Assembly: GCA_947498065.1 (NCBI GenBank)
Contig: CANMIS010000003.1
Coordinates: 462,739-526,738 of the forward strand
Reading direction: 5' to 3'
DNA from: an uncultured Erythrobacter sp.
GTDB lineage: Bacteria; Pseudomonadota; Alphaproteobacteria; Sphingomonadales; Sphingomonadaceae
DNA: 64,000 nt
The translations under genes were made by a program, and so were the position numbers. The notes below the pieces were generated by a model. The model had not been told where the DNA came from, made no database searches, and saw nothing but the letters and a program-made list of their open reading frames with translations. Of the stretch, positions 18,628 to 28,321 are shown piece after piece. Numbering within the stretch: the stretch's first letter is position 1; the number at the start of each line of letters is the position of its first letter.

Positions 18628-19389
18628 CTATCCCTCGACCGTATCTCCGGCGGCCAGAGCGATGTTCATAAACGTCTCCGCCGACAGGCTGGCCCCGCCG
18701 ACCAGCGCGCCGCCAACCTCTGGAGTGCCAAGGATTTCCCCAGCGTTTTCAGGCTTAACAGAGCCGCCATACAGCACGCGTACTTCTGCGCCCTGCTCTT
18801 CACCATAGGTTTCGATCAGCAGTGTGCGGATCATTGAATGCATCGCGGCAATATCATCCACGGTTGCGGTTTTACCGGTGCCAATCGCCCAGATCGGTTC
18901 GTAAGCGACGGTGACTTTTTCCCCAGCATCCTCAAGTTTCGGCAAGGATGCCTTCAATTGTTCTGCGACAAAAGCCTCTGCCTTGCCCGCTTCGCGCGTT
19001 TCCAGCGTCTCGCCGCAGCAAATAATAACGCGCAGCCCGCCTTCGAGCGCAGCGTCGGCTTTTTCGCGCACCAGCTCGTTGGTCTCGCCGTAACCTTGGC
19101 GGCGTTCGCTGTGGCCCAGGATTACAAATTTTGCGCCCGCATCCGCGATCATCGGCACTGAGATGTCGCCCGTGTGCGCTCCATCCGGGTTGGGCGAGCA
19201 ATCCTGCGCCCCGACCCAAATCTGCTCCACCTCGCGGTGAACCGCATGAATCAGCGTGTATGGCGGGGCCAATGCGACCTCCACCTTCATGTGCCGCTGA
19301 GCGGCCCGGTCTACTGCGCGTGCTTCAGAAAGCATTGCGCGAGTGCCGTTCATTTTCCAATTTCCGACGATGTAAGGCCGCTGGGCCAT
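18628..19389 (-). CDS. tpiA: Triosephosphate isomerase
   Basis: 253-residue TIM barrel interconverting dihydroxyacetone phosphate and glyceraldehyde 3-phosphate. It starts RPYIVGNWKMNG (Asn and the catalytic Lys), has the electrophilic His in ILGHSERR, and the catalytic Glu in VAYEPIWAIGTGKT with loop 6; the phosphate-binding YGGSVKPEN is near the end. ATG 19389 is chosen over a TTG at 19407. First gene of tpiA-secG-pyrG; divergent from ppiD across 205 bases in which no further gene was seen. Confidence 0.97.
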   Translation of the reverse strand: MAQRPYIVGNWKMNGTRAMLSEARAVDRAAQRHMKVEVALAPPYTLIHAVHREVEQIWVGAQDCSPNPDGAHTGDISVPMIADAGAKFVILGHSERRQGYGETNELVREKADAALEGGLRVIICCGETLETREAGKAEAFVAEQLKASLPKLEDAGEKVTVAYEPIWAIGTGKTATVDDIAAMHSMIRTLLIETYGEEQGAEVRVLYGGSVKPENAGEILGTPEVGGALVGGASLSAETFMNIALAAGDTVEG

Positions 19390-19594
19390 AATAATATCCT
19401 GCGCCAATATTATGCGTTATTCGAATCTCGCCCCTTACTTAGGAGCAGGGGGCCGCGTCCGCTAGCTGAGGAAAGTGATCCAGTCAAAACGCATCGTGGA
19501 CTGTTGCCGCGAGGTCGCAGGGCCGATAAAGCCGAACCAGTTTTCCGCTAACCAGCGGTATTAGTCCCCTAATGGCTTGGGAATTAAAGACCAG

Positions 19595-21532
19595 ATGATT
19601 TCGTTCTTTCGCAGATTCTTTCAATCGAAAATCGGCCTCGGCCTGACCTTGGCGTTCCTGGTGCTGATCGCATTCGCATTTGCGAGCGGCGATGTGGCCA
19701 ACAACAACACCTTTGGCGGGGTTGCTGGCAATGACCGGATCGCCGTGGTTGGCGATGACCGGATCGACAGCTCAGAAGTCAACCAATTGGCCAATTCGGC
19801 GCTGCGCCAAGTGCGCGAGCAAAGCCCGACCACGACGATGCCGATGTTTATCGAGCAAGGCGGCCTTGAAGAGGTGCTGGAGCAGCTGATCGATCGCTAT
19901 GCGATTGCGGGATATGCTGAGAAATACGGTCTTCGCGCGGGCACCAATCTAGTGAACAGCGAAATTCTGCAGATACCGGCGTTTCGCGGGGCAACCGGCG
20001 AATTTGACGAGGCGGTCTATCAAAACGCGCTGCGCTCGCAGAACCTGACCGACGCGGTGCTGCGCCGCGATCTGGCCGACGGCCTGCTCGCTCAGCAAAT
20101 GCTGGTGCCATCGCTCGGCGCACCGCAAGTGCCCAGCAGCATTGCTCGCCGTTACACCGCTCTGCTGCGGGAGCGCCGCAAGGGCACGATCGCGCTGATC
20201 CCGAGCACATCCTTTGCGCCGGAAGGCGACCCAACGGACGCGCAAATCAACGCATTCTTCGAAGAGAACCGCACGCGCTACATTCAGCCAGAGCGCAGGA
20301 CCATTCGCTATGCGACCTTTAGCGAGGCGGATATCAACACCCGTGTTGAGCCGACCGCTGCAGAGATTGCGGCCCGCTATGAACGCGATGCCGATCAATA
20401 TGCCGCGGTTGAAACGCGCAATATCAGCTCTTTCTTCGTGCCGACGCAAGATGCCGCCAATGCGATTCGCGATGCGGTCCGCTCTGGAACCTCGCTAGAG
20501 GCCGCTGCGCAAAGCGCTGGTTTCTCTGTCTCTTCGAGCGAAGGTCAGACCGAAAGTTCGCTGGCTTCTGTCACCAGCAGCGCCGTTGCCACGGCAGTGT
20601 TCGCGACGCCGCGCGGTCAATTGGCTGAGCCTGCGCGCAGCTCGCTCGGTTGGTATATCGCCCGCGTTGATGACGTGATCAGCACGCCAGCCCGCAGCCT
20701 CGCCGATGCAACACCAGAGATCACCGAGCGCCTTACGGTGGAAAAACGCGCCGCCGCTCTGTCTGATTTCAGCGCACGGATCGAAGAGCAGGTGGATGAG
20801 GGCATTTCGCTTTCTAATGTGGCCGAGGAATTTGGTCTGACATTGCAGACCACCCCTGCCCTCACCGCCGATGGCCGCGTGTTCGAGAGCGCGGAAGGTG
20901 CGACGGCTCCGCCAGAGCTTCAGGCTGCGCTCGGGGCCGCTTTCGAAATGGAAGAAGGCGAGCCGCAATTGGCCGAGGTTGTTCGCGGCCAGGTGTTCAT
21001 CGTGTTCGAAGTGCCAGAAGTCACCGAAAGCTCGGTCGCGGCGCTCGCCGACATTCGCCAGCGCGTCGAGTTCGATTGGCGCTTGTTCGAAGGGCATAGC
21101 GCGGCGCAAGCGGCGGCTGACCGCATTCTTGAGCGGATGCGCGGCGAAGGCACTTTGGTCGAAGCGGTAAACGCAGAAGAAACAAGCCTGCCGCCGATCC
21201 AGACGATTGATCTGGGACGCACTGAATTGCTGCAACAGCAGCAGCGCCCCGCCCCGCCGCTCGCTTTGCTGTTCAGCATGGCGGAAGGCACGACGAAGCG
21301 GCTCGAAGGCGCGAATCGTCTGGGCTGGTTCGTGGTCGACCTGGCCGAGATCAGCACCGACGAAGTGGCGGATGACGATCCTTTGCTGCAAGCCACGCTT
21401 ACTCAGCTGGGCCCGGCGATTTCCAACGAATATGCCGAGCAATTGACCGCAGCAATGCGCGAAGAGCTGGGCGTGGACCGCAATGAAGACGCGATCGAGG
21501 CGGTGCGTAAGCAGCTCGCCGGCGAAACCTAA
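19595..21532 (+). CDS. ppiD: PpiD-like periplasmic peptidyl-prolyl isomerase/chaperone
   Basis: 645 residues. A single N-terminal signal anchor (about residues 9-31, FQSKIGLGLTLAFLVLIAFAF) is followed by a SurA-N/PpiD chaperone region (about 50-240), a parvulin-like rotamase domain (about 255-360) and a long C-terminal domain. The layout is that of PpiD, which is anchored near the Sec translocon and helps fold exported proteins; several parvulin active-site residues look degenerate, so chaperone rather than isomerase activity is likely (inference). ATG 19595 (MISFFRRFF) is preferred over TTG 19577; neither has a strong ribosome binding site. trpE begins 17-50 bases downstream, so readthrough into the trp genes is plausible. 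Confidence 0.88.
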   Translation: MISFFRRFFQSKIGLGLTLAFLVLIAFAFASGDVANNNTFGGVAGNDRIAVVGDDRIDSSEVNQLANSALRQVREQSPTTTMPMFIEQGGLEEVLEQLIDRYAIAGYAEKYGLRAGTNLVNSEILQIPAFRGATGEFDEAVYQNALRSQNLTDAVLRRDLADGLLAQQMLVPSLGAPQVPSSIARRYTALLRERRKGTIALIPSTSFAPEGDPTDAQINAFFEENRTRYIQPERRTIRYATFSEADINTRVEPTAAEIAARYERDADQYAAVETRNISSFFVPTQDAANAIRDAVRSGTSLEAAAQSAGFSVSSSEGQTESSLASVTSSAVATAVFATPRGQLAEPARSSLGWYIARVDDVISTPARSLADATPEITERLTVEKRAAALSDFSARIEEQVDEGISLSNVAEEFGLTLQTTPALTADGRVFESAEGATAPPELQAALGAAFEMEEGEPQLAEVVRGQVFIVFEVPEVTESSVAALADIRQRVEFDWRLFEGHSAAQAAADRILERMRGEGTLVEAVNAEETSLPPIQTIDLGRTELLQQQQRPAPPLALLFSMAEGTTKRLEGANRLGWFVVDLAEISTDEVADDDPLLQATLTQLGPAISNEYAEQLTAAMREELGVDRNEDAIEAVRKQLAGET

Positions 21533-21548
21533 GCGCGCCGCCATTGCT

Positions 21549-23072
21549 GTGAGTGGTGCCCCTGAAAATGCGAGGCCCGCAGCCGAATTGCTGCGGGCGG
21601 GAAAGCCTGCCTTGGTATGGCGCCGGATTATTGCGGATAGCGATACGCCGGTGGGCGCAGCCCAGCGCCTGATTGAGCCGGGGCGCGGTGACTTTCTGCT
21701 CGAATCGGTGGAAGGCGGCGAGATTCGTGGGCGCTACAGCCTGCTGGGTCTCGATCCTGATCTGGTGTTTCGCGGCGAAGGCAAGACGGCGGCGATCAAC
21801 CCCACATGGCGCAGCGACCGCGAGGCGTTTGAGCCGTGCAGCGGCGATGCGATGACGGAGCTGCGCGCTCTTGCGCAGGCCTGCCGCATTGATGTGCCGG
21901 AGGAATTGCCGCCAGCGCTCGCCTGTCTGGTCGGCTATTTTGGCTATGAAACGATTGGCTTGGTCGAGAGCTTGCCGCGTGCTCCGGACAACGAGCTTGA
22001 ATTGCCCGACATGCTGTTCGTGCGCCCGACCATCATTCTGGTGTTCGACGGGCTAACAGACGAACTTTTCTGCATCGCGCCAATTTGGCAGGCGGGAGAG
22101 GTTGATGGCGCCATCGCCCGCGCTGGGGAGCGGATTGACGAGACGCTGAGCAAGCTCTCGCAGCGCCGCCCTGCGCCCGTTCGCATGAACGAACCCGCCG
22201 AGCCTGAGCTGTCACCCGTGATGGACGCGGCGGATTACAAGGCGATGGTCGCCCGCGCGAAGGACTACATCACCGCAGGCGATATCTTCCAGGTTGTGCT
22301 GGCCCAGCGCTTCACCTGCCCGTTTGAGCTGCCCCCACTGGAACTGTACCGCGCGCTGCGCCGGGTGAACCCCTCGCCGTTCCTCTATTTCCTCGACCTG
22401 CCGGGCTTTGCGATTGTCGGCTCCAGCCCAGAGATCCTCGTGCGGGTGCGCGATGATGCGAGCGGCAAGAAAGAGGTCACCATTCGGCCCATCGCTGGCA
22501 CCAGGCCGCGCGGCAAGGATGCGGCCGAGGACAAGGCCAATGAGGCCAGCCTGCTGGTTGATCCGAAAGAACTGGCAGAGCATCTCATGCTGCTTGACCT
22601 GGGGCGCAATGATGTGGGCCGAGTGGCTGCGCGCGGCAGCGTGGAGGTGACCGACAGCTTCACGATCGAGCGCTACAGCCATGTCATGCACATTGTCAGC
22701 AATGTGATTGGCGAGCTGGCGGAAGACAAAGACGCGCTCGATGCGCTGTTCGCGGGCTTTCCAGCGGGCACGGTGTCCGGTGCGCCCAAGATCCGGGCGT
22801 GCGAGGTCATCGCTGAGCTGGAGCCGGAAACGCGCGGTGCCTATGCCGGGGCGGTGGGCTATTTCGCGCCCGATGGATCGGTCGATTCGTGCATTGTCTT
22901 GCGCACGGCCGTGGTGAAGGATGGAATGATGCATGTGCAGGCTGGCGCCGGGATCGTCGCCGATAGCGATCCAGACTATGAGCTCGCGGAGTGCGGCGCG
23001 AAGGCGGGCGCGTTGATCGCTGCCGCGCGCGAGGCTGTGCGGGTCGCGGGCGAGCCGGGGTTTGGCCAATGA
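21549..23072 (+). CDS. trpE: Anthranilate synthase component I
   Basis: Chorismate-binding subunit that makes anthranilate with ammonia from TrpG. The tryptophan feedback motif LLES is present (GDFLLESVEGGE), as are the catalytic blocks GDIFQVVLAQRF, RPIAGTRPRG, HLMLLDLGRNDVGRVA and VSGAPKIRACEVI and the C-terminal GAGIVADSDPDYE. About 507 residues from a GTG at 21549; the start is uncertain because the reading frame is open further back (to 21483, inside ppiD) and no clear ribosome binding site exists. No trp leader peptide or attenuator was seen. Overlaps the next gene by ATGA (23069-23072). Confidence 0.95.
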   Translation: MSGAPENARPAAELLRAGKPALVWRRIIADSDTPVGAAQRLIEPGRGDFLLESVEGGEIRGRYSLLGLDPDLVFRGEGKTAAINPTWRSDREAFEPCSGDAMTELRALAQACRIDVPEELPPALACLVGYFGYETIGLVESLPRAPDNELELPDMLFVRPTIILVFDGLTDELFCIAPIWQAGEVDGAIARAGERIDETLSKLSQRRPAPVRMNEPAEPELSPVMDAADYKAMVARAKDYITAGDIFQVVLAQRFTCPFELPPLELYRALRRVNPSPFLYFLDLPGFAIVGSSPEILVRVRDDASGKKEVTIRPIAGTRPRGKDAAEDKANEASLLVDPKELAEHLMLLDLGRNDVGRVAARGSVEVTDSFTIERYSHVMHIVSNVIGELAEDKDALDALFAGFPAGTVSGAPKIRACEVIAELEPETRGAYAGAVGYFAPDGSVDSCIVLRTAVVKDGMMHVQAGAGIVADSDPDYELAECGAKAGALIAAAREAVRVAGEPGFGQ

Positions 23073-23917
23073 AGCGCTTGTCCCTAATCCTCGCCGCGAT
23101 GCTTGCGCTCACCGCCTGTCAGGAGCAGCCAGCAGGCGAACCTGTCACCAGAGCCGCGATTGGCGATCATTCCGATATGCCCGCGCCCGAAGTGGTTGAA
23201 GTGGCCGAAGAAGATGTGCCTGAGGCGGAGGAAGCCCCAGCGGTCGCCTCCGTCTGCAAATCCGCCACCTTTGAGGGCGTGCGCCTCACCCACTGCGTCG
23301 CAGACCCGGCCAAGCACCGCATTCGCACCGCGCTCGGCCCCAGCGGCGGGGCGGCTTACGGCTCGCTCAGCGCCTTTGCCCGTAGCATTGATCACAGCAC
23401 CGTCGCCTTTGCGGTGAACGGCGGCATGTACGGCGATAACGGTCAGCCCATCGGCTATTACGTCCAAGGCGGCGACCGGATCAAAGAACTCAATCGCTCT
23501 GATGGCTCAGGCAATTTCCATCTGAAGCCGAATGGCGTGTTCTATGGCACCGGCGGTTCATGGCGCATCCGCACTTCCGATAGCTTCTTCTCAAACGTTC
23601 GTGACCGCCCACAATTCGGGACGCAATCCGGCCCGATGCTGGTGATCGGCGGGAAGCTGCACCCGGAAATCGCGGAAAATGGCCCAAGCCGGGCGATCCG
23701 CAACGGGGTTGGGATTGCTAAGGACGGCAAAGCGCATTTCGTGCGCTCAGAAGCGCCGCTCAGCTTCGGCCAGCTCGCTCGGTTTTACCGTGACGAGCTA
23801 AACGTGCCCGATGCGCTTTACCTCGATGGTCAGGTCTCATCGCTGTGGGACCCGGCGAGCGAGCGCCTCGACAGCCGCACCGGGCTGGGCCCGATCATCG
23901 CTGTTACCAATCGCTGA
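23069..23917 (+). CDS. Lipoprotein with phosphodiester-glycosidase (NAGPA/DUF2233) domain
   Basis: 282 residues. Lipoprotein signal with lipobox LTAC (Cys about residue 15), an acidic linker rich in Glu/Pro/Val, then a NAGPA-like domain: AVNGGMYGDNGQPIGYYVQGG, KPNGVFYG, QSGPMLVIGG and SRAIRNGVGI, followed by a Gly/Asp motif DALYLDGQVSSL. Characterised relatives uncap N-acetylglucosamine phosphodiesters; the substrate here is unknown, perhaps an envelope or exopolysaccharide phosphodiester. The gene starts in the ATGA of trpE and ends 15 bases before trpG, so it sits inside the trp operon though nothing in its sequence suggests a role in tryptophan synthesis. Confidence 0.85.
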   Translation: MKRLSLILAAMLALTACQEQPAGEPVTRAAIGDHSDMPAPEVVEVAEEDVPEAEEAPAVASVCKSATFEGVRLTHCVADPAKHRIRTALGPSGGAAYGSLSAFARSIDHSTVAFAVNGGMYGDNGQPIGYYVQGGDRIKELNRSDGSGNFHLKPNGVFYGTGGSWRIRTSDSFFSNVRDRPQFGTQSGPMLVIGGKLHPEIAENGPSRAIRNGVGIAKDGKAHFVRSEAPLSFGQLARFYRDELNVPDALYLDGQVSSLWDPASERLDSRTGLGPIIAVTNR

Positions 23918-23932
23918 GCCGGGGACGCACGC

Positions 23933-24532
23933 ATGATACTCGTCATCGACAATTACGACAGTTTCACCTTCAACCTGGTCCACTATCTGATGGAGCTGGG
24001 TGCGGATGTTCGGGTGGAGCGCAATGACGCGATGAGCGCGCGTGAAGCGATCGCTACAAATGCCTGCGGTTTTCTGATCTCGCCCGGCCCGCGCACCCCG
24101 GATGAGGCGGGGATCAGCCTCGATCTGGTCGCGGCCTGCGCAGATGCGGAGATGCCCTTGCTCGGCGTGTGCCTTGGCCACCAAAGCATCGGCCAGCATT
24201 TCGGCGGCAAAGTGGTGCGCGGCGGATTGATGCACGGCAAAACCTCGCCCGTGACTCACGATGGCACCGGCGTGTTCGCTGGCCTGCCCTCGCCCTTTAA
24301 CGCCACGCGCTATCACAGCCTGGTCGTCGAGCAGGAACCCACTGGCCTCATTGCCAACGCTCACAGCGAGACGCCCGGCCTCGACGGCGCGGCGGTGATG
24401 GGTTTTCGCCACGAAAGCCTGCCGATCCACGGCGTTCAATTTCACCCAGAAAGCATTGCGACCGAGCACGGCTATGACCTGCTCGCCAATTTTATGACGC
24501 TATGCGGACTGCCAACGAAGGAGCTCGCATGA
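23933..24532 (+). CDS. trpG: Anthranilate synthase component II (glutamine amidotransferase)
   Basis: 199-residue class-I glutamine amidotransferase supplying ammonia to TrpE (and perhaps to aminodeoxychorismate synthase). It begins MILVIDNYDSFTFNLVHYL; the oxyanion strand is ISPGPRTPDEAG, the nucleophile Cys lies in LGVCLGHQSIG and the His-Glu pair in GVQFHPESIATEHG. Separated from trpE by the lipoprotein gene and overlapping trpD by ATGA. Confidence 0.95.
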   Translation: MILVIDNYDSFTFNLVHYLMELGADVRVERNDAMSAREAIATNACGFLISPGPRTPDEAGISLDLVAACADAEMPLLGVCLGHQSIGQHFGGKVVRGGLMHGKTSPVTHDGTGVFAGLPSPFNATRYHSLVVEQEPTGLIANAHSETPGLDGAAVMGFRHESLPIHGVQFHPESIATEHGYDLLANFMTLCGLPTKELA

Positions 24533-25521
24533 AAACTCTACCGCTAGCCGTCCCGCATATGAGCGAAGCCGAGGCTGAAGAGGTGTTTGGCTGGATCCTG
24601 GATGGCGAAGCAAGCGACGAAGAAATTGCGCGTTTTCTGCTCGCGATGACCGAGCGCAGCGAGACTGCGGAAGAAATCGCTGGAGCTGCCCGGGCATTGA
24701 GGGCGCGCCTCGTCCCGGTCGCGGGGCCTGCCAATGCCATCGACGTCTGCGGCACTGGCGGTGATGGTCACCACACGCTCAACGTGTCGACCGCTGTGGG
24801 CCTGGTTGTCGCCTCTTGCGATGTTCCAGTGGCGCGCCACGGCAACCGCGCGATCTCGTCCAAAGCGGGCGTGGCCGATACGTTGGAAGTGCTCGGACTG
24901 GATATGAAGGTCGCGGGCGAAACGGCTGAAAAGACGCTTAGTGAAATCGGCATCTGCTTTCTGTTTGCGCCCAACCATCATCCGGCGATGGGGCGTATCC
25001 AACCGATCCGTAAGAAACTGGGCCGCAGAACGATCTTCAACCTTATGGGGCCGCTATCCAACCCGGTGGGCGTCAAGCGCCAGCTGATCGGGATTGCGCG
25101 CCCCGGTTATGTGCCGATCTATGGCGATGCGACCGCGCGATTGGGCACAGAGCGCACCTTGATCGTGTCTGGCGATGAAGGACTCGATGAATTGAGCCTA
25201 GCGGGCGGCAATGAAGTGGCTGACGTGACGGGGAGTGATTTTAGCATGAAGCGCGTCGATGCCAGCGCAGCGGGGCTAGACCACGCACCATTGGAAGCTA
25301 TCCGTGGCGGAGACCCTCAGCATAATGCGAAGGCGCTTGCCGCGCTGCTTGACGGAGAAAAAAGCGCCTATCGCGATACGGTCATGTTCAATACGGCGGC
25401 GGCTTTGATCGTCGCGGGCAAGACCGACGATTGGGGCATTGGCGCTGAAATGGCAGCAGAAGCGCTCGACAGCCGCAAGCCGAAACAATTGCTTGCCCGT
25501 TGGATCGAATTGGCGAAATAG
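24529..25521 (+). CDS. trpD: Anthranilate phosphoribosyltransferase
   Basis: 330 residues. Attaches phosphoribosyl from PRPP to anthranilate. The PRPP/Mg motif [16 protein letters not shown] is clear, followed by [14 protein letters not shown] (anthranilate and phosphate contacts), the [20 protein letters not shown] block and [17 protein letters not shown] 24529 has GAAGGAG eight bases upstream and overlaps the trpG stop. The frame is open to 24502, but that would lie within trpG. Confidence 0.96.
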   Translation: MKTLPLAVPHMSEAEAEEVFGWILDGEASDEEIARFLLAMTERSETAEEIAGAARALRARLVPVAGPANAIDVCGTGGDGHHTLNVSTAVGLVVASCDVPVARHGNRAISSKAGVADTLEVLGLDMKVAGETAEKTLSEIGICFLFAPNHHPAMGRIQPIRKKLGRRTIFNLMGPLSNPVGVKRQLIGIARPGYVPIYGDATARLGTERTLIVSGDEGLDELSLAGGNEVADVTGSDFSMKRVDASAAGLDHAPLEAIRGGDPQHNAKALAALLDGEKSAYRDTVMFNTAAALIVAGKTDDWGIGAEMAAEALDSRKPKQLLARWIELAK

Positions 25522-25531
25522 GCCCGGCATC

Positions 25532-26317
25532 ATGAACAAACTTGAAGAAATCTGCGCCACCAAGCGCCGCGAGGTCGATGCGCGCAAGGCCTTAACCTCG
25601 CTTGCTGATCTGGAGAGCCGGGCGAGCGAACAAAGCCCGGTGCGCGGGTTTGAGTGGGAGCTTCGCCAAGCGAGCAAAAAAGGTTTCGGTCTGATCGCTG
25701 AGATCAAAAAGGCTTCACCTTCCAAAGGGATCATCCGCGAGGATTTCCGCCCGGCGGACCATGCGCGCGATTATGAGGCTGGCGGGGCGACTTGCCTGTC
25801 TGTGCTCACCGATAAGCCCTATTTTCAGGGGCATGAGGATTTTCTGATTGAAGCGCGCGCTGCCTGCAACCTGCCGGTTCTGCGCAAGGATTTTATGGTT
25901 GACCCATGGCAGTGCGCCGAGGCTCGCTCGATTGGCGCGGATGCGATCTTGATTATTGTCGCCGCGCTTGAAGACGCCCAGATGCAGGAAATCGAGGCGG
26001 CCGCGCGCGAGCATGACATGGATGTGCTGGTCGAAGTGCACGATGAGGCCGAGATGGAGCGCGCGCATTTGCTCAATTCGCTTTTGGTCGGGGTGAATAA
26101 TCGTAATCTCAAGACCTTCACCACTGATCTTGCTTCGACAGAGCGGCTTGCTCCGCTTGCCCCTGAAGGCGCTGTGATCGTCGGCGAAAGCGGGATCAAC
26201 AGCCACGAAGATTGTACCCGGCTCGCGCGGGCCGGTGTGCGTACTTTCCTGGTCGGGGAAAGCCTGATGCGTGCAGATGATGTGGCGGCGGCGACGCGGA
26301 CATTGCTGAACGGATAG
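25532..26317 (+). CDS. trpC: Indole-3-glycerol phosphate synthase
   Basis: 261-residue TIM barrel that closes the indole ring. Landmarks: [19 protein letters not shown] (catalytic Lys and the SPSKG loop), [26 protein letters not shown] (second catalytic Lys), [11 protein letters not shown] and [14 protein letters not shown] 25532 lies ten bases past trpD. Last of the trp genes; trpF, trpB and trpA are not in the window. The 199 bases to moaC contain no recognised gene or terminator, but carry a TGTTCCA direct repeat (26462-26477). Confidence 0.96.
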   Translation: MNKLEEICATKRREVDARKALTSLADLESRASEQSPVRGFEWELRQASKKGFGLIAEIKKASPSKGIIREDFRPADHARDYEAGGATCLSVLTDKPYFQGHEDFLIEARAACNLPVLRKDFMVDPWQCAEARSIGADAILIIVAALEDAQMQEIEAAAREHDMDVLVEVHDEAEMERAHLLNSLLVGVNNRNLKTFTTDLASTERLAPLAPEGAVIVGESGINSHEDCTRLARAGVRTFLVGESLMRADDVAAATRTLLNG

Positions 26318-26516
26318 GCGGCACTTTTGTGCAGGGTCTGTCCTACATTCCGCAAAGCTGGCAGAAGACCGTCATGAGTTTTCCAGCACCCCTTCCCTCA
26401 CCATCGATAAATTCGATTAATAGCAGCGCCTGTGATCGATTGGTTTTAAGCCCCTGTACTGTGTTCCAGGTGTTCCAAGCGTGCTCTACGCGCGATGAAG
26501 CGAAGGGAGCAAAGCG

Positions 26517-26990
26517 ATGAGCAAACTGACCCATCTCGGCGAAGACGGCGCGGCCCGCATGGTCGACATCGGCGGCAAGACCGCGAGCGAACGCGTCGCC
26601 ATCGCCTCTGGCCGGATCGCGATGACCGCAGAGACGCTGGCCGCGGTGCGCGATGGCAATGCGCCGAAGGGCGATGTGCTGGCCGCCGCGCGGATTGCCG
26701 GGATCATGGCGGCCAAGCGCACAGGCGAGCTGATCCCACTGTGCCATCCGCTCGCGCTCGACGCGGTGGAGCTCGACTTCACCTTCGAAGAGGACGCGAT
26801 CCGGGCAACCGCCCGCGCTTCGCTGACCGGCAAGACGGGTGTTGAGATGGAGGCGATGGTCGCGGTGTCGACCGCGCTGCTTACGATCTACGACATGGCC
26901 AAGGCGGTCGATAAGGGCATGGTGATCGGCGAGGTACGCCTGATCGAGAAGCGTGGGGGCAAGAGCGGGCATTGGAAGGCCGAGCTTTGA
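26517..26990 (+). CDS. moaC: Cyclic pyranopterin monophosphate synthase
   Basis: 157 residues, the standard length. With MoaA it forms cyclic pyranopterin monophosphate, the first molybdopterin precursor. Signature blocks: [37 protein letters not shown] (substrate-binding His and the conserved LCHPL) and [28 protein letters not shown] with the catalytic Lys near KAVDKGM. The coding region overlaps moeA by four bases (TTGA). Confidence 0.97.
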   Translation: MSKLTHLGEDGAARMVDIGGKTASERVAIASGRIAMTAETLAAVRDGNAPKGDVLAAARIAGIMAAKRTGELIPLCHPLALDAVELDFTFEEDAIRATARASLTGKTGVEMEAMVAVSTALLTIYDMAKAVDKGMVIGEVRLIEKRGGKSGHWKAEL

Positions 26991-28189
26991 GCGCGCTGCT
27001 GACCTTGGAAGACGCGCAGGCGCGGCTGCTGGAGCTCGCGCCGGAGCTGGCGACCTGCAAGCTGCCAGCTGAGGAAGCGCTGGGGCGCTACCTAGCGACG
27101 GACCTCACGGCCCGGCGCACGCAGCCGCCAGCGGACCTGTCGGCGATGGATGGCTATGCGATTGTCGGTGATGGCCCGTGGAAGCGCGTGGGAGAGAGCC
27201 GAGCAGGCACGCCGTTCGCAGGCGCTCTGTCTCATGGCGAATGCGTGCGGATATCGACCGGAGCGCATATGCCACAGGACGCGGACCGCGTGCTGATCCA
27301 GGAGAACGCGCATGTGGACGGCGCGCTGGTGAGCGCGAGCGACACGCCGCCGCCGGGAAAGCACGTGCGGACGCGCGGCTTCGACTTTGCCGAAAGCGAT
27401 ACAGTCCTTACCGCAGGTACCCGCATAGGGCCTGGCCAACTCGCGCTCGCGCTATCGGCGGGGCACGGTCGGCTCAGTGTACACTCGGCCCCGCGAGTGG
27501 CTGTGCTCGACAGCGGAGACGAACTGGCCGCCGACCCAGAGCAATGCGGCGCAGACCAGATCCCAGCAAGCAATGGCGCGATGATCGCCAGCATGCTGCG
27601 CCCGCTCGGATGCGATGTCGCGCGGATCGGCCCGGTGCCAGACGATCACAGCGCTTTGGCGAGCGCGCTGGCAAAGGCGGAGGATGCCGACATCCTCATC
27701 ACATCCGGCGGCGCATCGGTGGGCGATCACGACCTGATCCAGCCTGCGCTGGTGGCATGGGGCGTGAAAATCGCGTTCTGGAAAGTCGCGATCAAACCCG
27801 GCAAGCCGCTGATGGTGGCGACGCGGGAACGCGCCGACGGCACGCGGCAGGTGGTCCTCGGTCTGCCGGGCAATCCCGTCTCCAGCTTCGTGACGTGCTT
27901 CCTGTTCGCGCTGCCGCTGGTGCGAGCGGCGATGGGGGCTGCAACTCCCCTGCCGACAGCTTTGACATTGCCTCTGACGGAGGGCCTGCCAGCGATTGGC
28001 AAGCGGCGCGAGTTCCTGCGCGCTGTTCACGATGGTCGCACGGTGCGCCGCGCGGGCTCTCAGGACTCCAGCGCGCTCGCGGCGTTGGCGGCGGCGAACT
28101 GCCTGATCGTGCGGCACGAAGGAGTGGATGCGGCGAGCGCGGGAGAGCTCGTAACGGTGTTAACCCTCGAAAATGGCGGTATTGCGTGA
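26987..28189 (+). CDS. moeA: Molybdopterin molybdenumtransferase
   Basis: About 400 residues. Inserts molybdate into adenylylated molybdopterin. Domain order is the usual MoeA one: N-terminal region with [10 protein letters not shown], beta-rich domain with [19 protein letters not shown], the MoaB-like core with [11 protein letters not shown] and [17 protein letters not shown], and a C-terminal beta barrel. The best start is TTG 26987, which overlaps the moaC stop as TTGA and follows GGAAGG; a TTG at 26972 is further upstream. Forms a two-gene moaC-moeA unit ahead of lexA. Confidence 0.93.
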   Translation: MSALLTLEDAQARLLELAPELATCKLPAEEALGRYLATDLTARRTQPPADLSAMDGYAIVGDGPWKRVGESRAGTPFAGALSHGECVRISTGAHMPQDADRVLIQENAHVDGALVSASDTPPPGKHVRTRGFDFAESDTVLTAGTRIGPGQLALALSAGHGRLSVHSAPRVAVLDSGDELAADPEQCGADQIPASNGAMIASMLRPLGCDVARIGPVPDDHSALASALAKAEDADILITSGGASVGDHDLIQPALVAWGVKIAFWKVAIKPGKPLMVATRERADGTRQVVLGLPGNPVSSFVTCFLFALPLVRAAMGAATPLPTALTLPLTEGLPAIGKRREFLRAVHDGRTVRRAGSQDSSALAALAAANCLIVRHEGVDAASAGELVTVLTLENGGIA

Positions 28190-28226
28190 GTTGCCGACTT
28201 GACTCGGTCAATGAAGTTTCCTAATT

Positions 28227-28241
28227 GTTCCGTATTCGTTC
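28227..28241 (+). promoter_or_regulatory. LexA (SOS) box
   Basis: GTTC at 28227-28230, seven bases, and GTTC at 28238-28241 match exactly the alphaproteobacterial SOS operator GTTC-N7-GTTC. It lies 81 bases upstream of lexA, consistent with autoregulation. Confidence 0.85.
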
Positions 28242-28321
28242 ACGTTATTGGTGCGCGAAATGGTCCCTCGCCACCCTAACCGGCGCTGGGGCGATCGACC
28301 TGTTTTAGGGAGACTATCGTA

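Noticed and set aside
20495..21544. 349-residue open frame antisense to ppiD
   Set aside because: Arg/His/Gln-rich shadow of a real coding sequence with no family features.
26462..26477. Possible second SOS box upstream of moaC (GTTC…GTTC)
   Set aside because: The two GTTC units are five bases apart and not seven, and there is no reason to expect SOS control of molybdopterin genes.
26329..26520. 63-residue frame ending in the moaC start (ATGA)
   Set aside because: The overlap is tempting, but the sequence has no coding character or ribosome binding site and includes a short direct repeat; coincidence is more likely.
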